From assembly GCA_001655205.1 (NCBI GenBank), contig LPNZ01006239.1, positions 1 to 24,197 of the forward strand: 24,197 nucleotides of DNA, given 5' to 3'. This document shows positions 18,968-24,197 of the stretch, in pieces. Below the pieces are notes generated by a model. The model ran no database searches, was not told the origin of the DNA, and worked only from the letters and a program-made list of their open reading frames with translations. Positions within the stretch are counted from its first letter, which is position 1. Each line of letters starts with the position of its first letter. This DNA is from Lenisia limosa. Taxonomy: Eukaryota > Breviatea. Both the position numbers and the translations under genes were made by a program.

Positions 18968-21078
18968 ATGTTCCGTAAGTTAACTCAATCAATTGCGGAA
19001 ATTGCCAGTCTCCAGCTGAAGAGCGCAGGCGGAGCGGCTGTTGCTGCCGCTGAGGGACCTATTGCCACTCAGGTTCCAAAGGCTGCCGCTGCTGCTGCAT
19101 CTAAGATGAGAGAAACAACCGAGCAACCGATCAAAAAGGACCCAGAAAGCTTCAGGGCCGAGAAGAAAACCGCTGCTCCCAAAAAGAGTGTAAGTCATCC
19201 TCTCTTTCATCCCTTCTGTCTAATATTTAAATTTAGTTTGATCAAAAAATTAATGAAATGAAGTACAACTTCTCAAAGAAGTCTTCTGAGGCTCTCCATG
19301 GCAAACAGCAGAAAGCAAGTGTTGCATTCATGGTTTGTCTTGATTCTCTCATCTTTATCTTTCTTACTGAGTAGATTACTAGTGATATGCGTGAACAGTT
19401 ATATGATCTTGGGTACTTCAAGGCTGATGTCTCTCGTGAGTTGGCTCTGTTGAACTTCCCACCACCTTCTTCCTCCTCTCTTTATTGCGTAGGTCTTACC
19501 CCTGAAGAGGCTCATCGATTAATCAAAGACCAAGTTGTTGCTAACAGAGCTAAACCAGTTGTTGTTGAAGTATGAGTGTTCATGGATCCCACTACCAGCC
19601 AACCTTTTGTATTTATTCTATTCTCTCTCTTCTCTTCATATGTATATTCCATATGCATATCATATAATGTATGTATGCAAGAATATGAGAAAATCTTCGG
19701 ATAAACTAAGTGCTCACAAAACACTCTTTGACATTTGAAGTTATTTCCCTAACCCCATGTTCTTACCTCTTCGTTATGCTGTAGGTGGACTCCCCTGATG
19801 TTATTGTCATGGGCACCCCCCCAGCTGAACCTGCCGCTCCTTCTCTGGAAGAACAGCTCAAAAGTGGGATCACTATCATTTCAATTGAAGATATATTGTG
19901 AATTAGGGGGGTTTTATCGAAATATATTAGATTGGCTAAATAGAACATTCCAGAACACCAGAAGCAATCCTTTTCTGAGGAATGACTGATGTTTTTGTTT
20001 TGTTTCGATCCGTTAGTTAAAATCCATCCTTAAAAAGTGAATTGGTTGCGAAAAGAATAATCATATAACCACATATCCGTTCTTGTTTCTAATATTACCA
20101 CATCTTCCTGATACATTTGCCATTTGACTTCTTAGACATTTCCCCCGAAGAATTGGCTGCTGCTGTTGAAATGATTCGAAACCTTGGTGTTGTTAACGAC
20201 GATAGTGAACATATCAACCCCTCTCAAGCTATTGGATCAAACGCTGCTGCTATGCAGAACGAATTTGATACTGAAAACATGGATGCTGTTAAGATTGTTA
20301 CTGATCTTGGACGTGTTGCTGATGATGATGCNNNNNNNNNNNNNNNNNNNNNNNNNNNNNNNNNNNNNNNNNNNNNNNNNNNNNNNNNNNNNNNNNNNNN
20401 NNNNNNNNNNNNNNNNNNNNNNNNNNNNNNNNNNNNNNNNNNNNNNNNNNNNNNNNNNNNNNNNNNNNNNNNNNNNNNNNNNNNNNNNNNNNNNNNNNNN
20501 NNNNNNNNNNNNNNNNNNNNNNNNNNNNNNGATCTTGGACGTGTTACTGATGATGACGCCCACCTTAACCCCTCTCAAGCTATTGGATCAAATGCTGCTG
20601 CTATGCAGAACGAATTTGATACTGAAAACATGGACGCTATTAAGATTGTTACTGACCTTGGACGTGTTGCTGATGATGATGCCCACCTTAACCCCTCTCA
20701 AGCTATTGGATCAAATGCTGCTGCTATGCAGAACGAATTTGATACTGCAAACATGGATGCTGTTAAGATTGTCACTGACCTTGGACGTGTTGCTGATGAT
20801 GACGCCCACCTTAACCCCTCTCAAGCTATTGGATCAAATGCTGCTGCTATGCNNNNNNNNNNNNNNNNNNNNNNNNNNNNNNNNNNNNNNNNNNNNNNNN
20901 NNNNNNNNNNNNNNNNNNNNNNNNNNNNNNNNNNNNNNNNNNNNNNNTCTCAAATAACCGTAATGCTGTTAAGATTGTCACTGATCTTGGACGTGTTGCT
21001 GATGATGATGCCCACCTTAACCCCTCTCAAGCAATTGGATCAAATGCTGCTGCTATGCAGGCCGATAAGTCAGACTAA
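18968..21078 (+). CDS. Ala-rich protein with C-terminal 41-residue tandem repeats
   Basis: Exons: 18968-19189, 19237-19332, 19375-19435, 19493-19569, 19785-19863 and 20136-21078 (stop TAA), all in phase. The last exon has two N gaps. The N-terminus MFRKLTQSIAEIASLQLKS could form a basic amphipathic helix like a mitochondrial presequence, followed by an Ala-rich stretch. The middle holds MREQLYDLGYFKADVSRLTP EEA, a small helical pattern (L-x2-LGY, LTPEEA). A similar ISPEELAAAVEMIRNLG starts the last exon. From about 20183 on, a 123-base unit repeats, encoding FDTENMDAVKIVTDLGRV then DDDAHLNPSQAIGSNAAAM. Copies differ by only a few bases, and the protein ends AMQADKSD. I do not recognise a family. 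The short exons, introns of 42-272 nt and clean codon pattern make it a real, probably well expressed gene. Confidence 0.8.
20183..21063 (+). repeat. 123-bp coding tandem repeat array
   Basis: GATCTTGGACGTGTT or GACCTTGGACGTGTT begins at 20304, 20531, 20654, 20777 and 20983. The spacing between gap-free neighbours is exactly 123 bases, i.e. 41 codons. At least five units are visible, and more are hidden by the two N runs (20332-20530 and 20853-20947). Confidence 0.9.
20853..20947. other. assembly gap of wrong length inside the repeat array
   Basis: The repeat landmark at 20777 reappears at 20983, 206 bases later, which is not a multiple of 123. The frame after the gap (AVKIVTDLGRV) is also shifted relative to the frame before it. 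The N count is therefore not the true distance. Confidence 0.85.
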
Positions 21079-21948
21079 TTCGTATCTCTGTCATGGTTCC
21101 CGTTTGTTCATTTGTTTGTTTGTTTTTTTTCTGGTTTTCTTTTTGTTTCCCTTTCTTCAATACAATTAGCATTGTATGTTCGTGAGTATATGATGATTTG
21201 GGCTTCTTCCATTCTAGTCCTATTGGACAAATGATGACCATCTAAAATTACATGTGACCTGTGATGATGAGCATTACCGGAGCGGGACCGAGCCGTTTTC
21301 TTTTTGTTGTTGTGTTTTTGTGGGGGAGGGGGGGGGATTGTATATAAAAAAAAGGGGGGGAGAGAAGAAGGATAAAAGGAAANNNNNNNNNNNNNNNNNN
21401 NNNNNNNNNNNNNNNNNNNNNNNNNNNNNNNNNNNNNNNNNNNNNNNNNNNNNNNNNNNNNNNNNNNNNNNNNNNNNNNNNNNNNNNNNNNNGGGCGAAG
21501 AGGGAGTATACAAACTTGAAGGACCTCCAACCATCACAACCCCCTCCTCCCATCCCATCATATAATAATCCATCCCGATTCAAACAAGTTCCCCTCTTCT
21601 CGTATGAAGAGTCAAGGTGAGCTGAATTCCATATGATTAAGTGTAACATAGTTGCTATCCCAAAGAGGCGTATTCCCAGGTCGATATCATAGACATATCA
21701 GAGTTGTAATGGCAAATGATTGGGTGAATTAATATACTATAATTCAATATCTCTTATAATGATGGTGGACGGCTTTGGCCAGATAAAACCTTATTTTTTT
21801 GTTATTATTTCTCATTGCTGTGTTTCTACATACCTCCTCATATTCTCTGTTCTGATTTGTTTTTGAATAATAGAATGTTCATCATTTCAATAATATCTCA
21901 CACTCGGCTGGCCCATTCCATTAACACGGTGTAGTTCTGAAGCCAAAG
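21079..21948. other. spacer with an N gap and one dispersed-repeat copy
   Basis: This stretch holds the T-rich 3' UTR of the repeat-protein gene, G homopolymers, an N gap (21383-21492), and the 5' region of the DRAM-family gene. Near 21760 it has TGATGGTGGACGGCTTTGG, a motif repeated at about 22923. No gene is seen. Confidence 0.5.
21726..21786 (+). repeat. dispersed repeat, copy 1
   Basis: A GAATTAAT...CAATAT-rich stretch leads into GATGGTGGACGGCTTTGG then CCAGATA. The same order is found at about 22893-22948 in an intron of the next gene. The shared part is about 60 bases and diverged. Confidence 0.55.
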
Positions 21949-23778
21949 ATGAGGAAACCAAATCAGACGTTCTGGTCAAAGGCCTATGACTACCCCTTCC
22001 TACCCATGTTTGCCGCAATCAGTATGAGGGATATTGAATTTTGCTATCAACCTGGCCAATCATTGCCCCCCCCCCCTTCGCTTCTTCTTTTGCCTATATT
22101 TTCAGCATTACAGAGCAGACTATCGCCCTTTTTATTTTGGGTCATACAGAGAACGATTTGTCCTTTTTCAGAGTTAATATCCTCTCTAATTTCACACAGC
22201 CGGGGTGTTGACAATGGTTGTTTGCTACTACATCGCAGCGTCTAATGACGATTTGGAACGAAGGGACGAGCTACCATTTATCTCAGAAACAGGTGCTTAT
22301 GGCCCTGAGAGGTTTGAAAGCGGACTTCAACTTGTTTTTTTCCCTGTATGGACTCTAAACTGAACCAGGTACCTTTACTCCTTTGGATTTGTGTCATGTG
22401 GAGTAATGGTGGTTACAAGTATCTTCAAGATGTTCAATGACGTGTATCCCAGACAAAATATTACTGGTGGGGGGGAGGGGGTATCACTGGTTGGGAAGGG
22501 TGCAGGATATATCACATGCGTTATTATTCAGGTAAAAAAGCAATTTTTCTTCTTTGCTCAGCACTTGTTGCCTCTTTTGGTGCTATGGTGCAGGCAGTGA
22601 TACCTCTCCAGGTTGGTGTATATTCTCATATTCATGCATTTGCTCCCATAACCATGGAATAAAAGCAACGGATCATGTTGTTGTTTTTATTGTTTTTTTC
22701 TTGTTTGTACTTCCCATCACCTTTCTTCCTCACAGTTTCTCATAATTTAGCCCCATGATATGACAAGCCTGTCATCTATTGTTCATATGGTGTGAGGGGA
22801 AAAAAGAACGACTCTATATGCGACCATTTCACAACTTTTTTTGTCATGAGGCTTCAGCCAAATAATATCACTCCCTTCCACTTTTGTTCCAGAATTAATT
22901 ATAATCCAATATTTTTAAGCGTGATGGTGGACGGCTTCGGCCAGATACAGTCCTACATTATATCATACATATTATATAATATATATATTCAACAGTCTTA
23001 GTAGAAATCAATCAAAGCCAACCAAGTTTTTCTGGTCATTTCATTCCCTCCCAGAGCTCAGCAGGTATTTTCTTTCTGGTGTGCAACATTCACTTGTCCA
23101 CCATGTTTGTTCTCCTCTTCCGGAGACGAAAAGACTTGCCTTGGCTCTCAAAAGTAAGCAAAGGTGAATGAGTTGGTAGAGTAATACATAGTATAATACA
23201 ATACAAAATATATCTAGTAGTACCTTTGTTGATATGAATATATGCTGCTAATAATGAAACCATATTGTAGATGAGGTTGAAGCTCAATGTTCAAAATCCA
23301 AGTAGCTAACTTACCCAGGGAGCAATTTACATGAAGGCTTTTGGTATCCTTGGAGCGGTAGTGGTTTGGTTGTCTGCTTTCACTGAGGATGATGACAGTG
23401 AAACTAATGAAGGTTTGTTGGATACAATCAGTGAAGTTCTCTAAAAAACAAATATTGTAGTTTTTTAACCAAAAGTGCCATTGGGTTGCGCGTTTGCTCC
23501 ATGGAAAGAATATTAGTTAAGTACTTTAGATATAGGTTAATTGCTCTTTAGGTGACGAAGTTGGCCAGGGTGCAGCAATTCAATGGTTTTACTGCTGGTG
23601 CCTATTGGTGAGTGTGAATCGTTTTGAAGATTGTAGAGTTCAAATTTCACAACTATGAGAGTGATAGTGCCATGATCATCCTTCCTTTATGACCGCTTAG
23701 GCTGGAATCGCGTCCTACTCTGTGGACTTAGTGTGTTTCGAAGACGAATGTGGGATGGGGAGGGGTATGCAATCTTAA
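21949..23778 (+). CDS. DRAM/FRAG1/Sfk1-family six-pass membrane protein
   Basis: Nine exons, all in phase: 21949-22021, 22200-22311, 22369-22466, 22562-22611, 22751-22789, 23055-23153, 23319-23412, 23552-23607 and 23701-23778 (stop TAA), giving 232 residues, close to animal DRAM1. The start MRKPNQTFWSKAYDYPFLPM puts a short cytosolic tail before helix 1. Family marks are the first-loop sequence ELPFISETGAYGPER followed by helix 2 (YLYSFGFVSCGVMVV). Further helices are ALVASFGAMVQAVIPL, AGIFFLVCNIHLSTMFVLLF, MKAFGILGAVVVWLSAF and AAIQWFYCWCLLAGIASY. An acidic loop (TEDDDSETNE) lies between helices 5 and 6. Members act at lysosomes (DRAM, autophagy), the Golgi/ER (PGAP2, GPI lipid remodelling) or the plasma membrane (Sfk1). 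ISETG with GPE favours the DRAM branch. No partner genes lie alongside. Confidence 0.85.
22893..22948 (+). repeat. dispersed repeat, copy 2, in a DRAM-family intron
   Basis: GAATTAATTATAATCCAATA then TGATGGTGGACGGCTTCGG and CCAGATA repeat the stretch at 21726-21786. It lies in the intron between the exons ending 22789 and starting 23055. Confidence 0.55.
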
Positions 23779-24197
23779 ATCTATAAAAAGTGACAAATTA
23801 AATCATGAGTGTAGACATTTTATTTCAATTTGCAAGATATGTATCAAAAAACACAGTAATTGAGATGGTTTACTGTTTTGAGATACAGATAATTTTCGTA
23901 TATGATATACCATCCGGCCCCGTGTTTCAATATTAAAATACTTTGGACATTTTTTTTTGAATTTCATTTCTCTTTTTGAATACCGTTTTTCTACTAAGCG
24001 AGCTGATTTGACTTCCTCCTATCAGTCGATACTGAGACCAGGCCGTGTCCGTCTGGCCTTTGACTGCTTTTTGTTTTATTATTTATGGCTTCTTCAAATG
24101 TATCATATTTTCTTCGCCTTGGCTTTCTTCTTCACCCTACATGTATAATACATGGTACTTGCATCTTCTTGCGAAGCGTTATGAAACAGCCTCATTT
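23779..24197. other. unassigned right edge
   Basis: The first half is AT-rich. From about 24027 a plus-strand frame after a CAG acceptor reads SILRPGRVRLAFDCFLFYYLW and stays open to 24148, but it has no partner exon in the window. It may be an exon of a further gene or chance. Confidence 0.2.

Overview
The window looks like nuclear DNA of an intron-rich eukaryote, most likely a free-living protist. Every gene I could read is cut by GT-AG introns, many of 40-350 nt and two possibly under 30 nt, and genes lie only a few hundred bases apart on both strands. The standard genetic code fits all the reconstructions. The sequence is AT-rich outside exons, carries long C/G homopolymers, and has ten N gaps. 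I cannot name the lineage. A RabJ-like (RJL) GTPase, a plant-type ADP-sugar Nudix hydrolase, a DRAM-family membrane protein and an RFWD3-type ubiquitin ligase together suggest a broad ancestral gene set.

Layout, left to right: (1) 1-1690, plus, the 3' end of a gene whose last exons resemble the C-terminal tail of class III nucleotidyl cyclases. (2) 2736-6133, minus, about 20 exons whose splice phases nearly all agree, encoding an MCM-fold protein of about 580 residues with degenerate Walker A, Walker B and arginine-finger positions, i.e. a probable inactive, MCMDC2-like member. (3) 6669-8980, plus, an RJL small GTPase. (4) 9210-15721, minus, a long RING, coiled-coil and WD40 gene matching RFWD3 (FANCW). 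(5) 16370-18677, minus, a 258-residue Nudix hydrolase of the plant NUDT14 ADP-sugar pyrophosphatase type. (6) 18968-21078, plus, an Ala-rich protein ending in near-identical 41-residue tandem repeats. (7) 21949-23778, plus, a six-pass DRAM/FRAG1/Sfk1-family protein. The last 420 bases hold nothing I can assign.

Small mobile elements decorate introns and spacers. One family of about 95-bp palindromic MITE-like elements with TA at both flanks is present four times, and a different 406-bp inverted-repeat element sits in a Nudix intron. A 60-nt piece of the RJL gene recurs, inverted and identical, at a gap edge inside the RFWD3-like gene.

The genes do not form an operon-like pathway. The MCM-like and RFWD3-like genes both point to chromosome repair or recombination, but their closeness may be chance. 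All exon models come from manual reading of splice sites and phases, with no transcript data.
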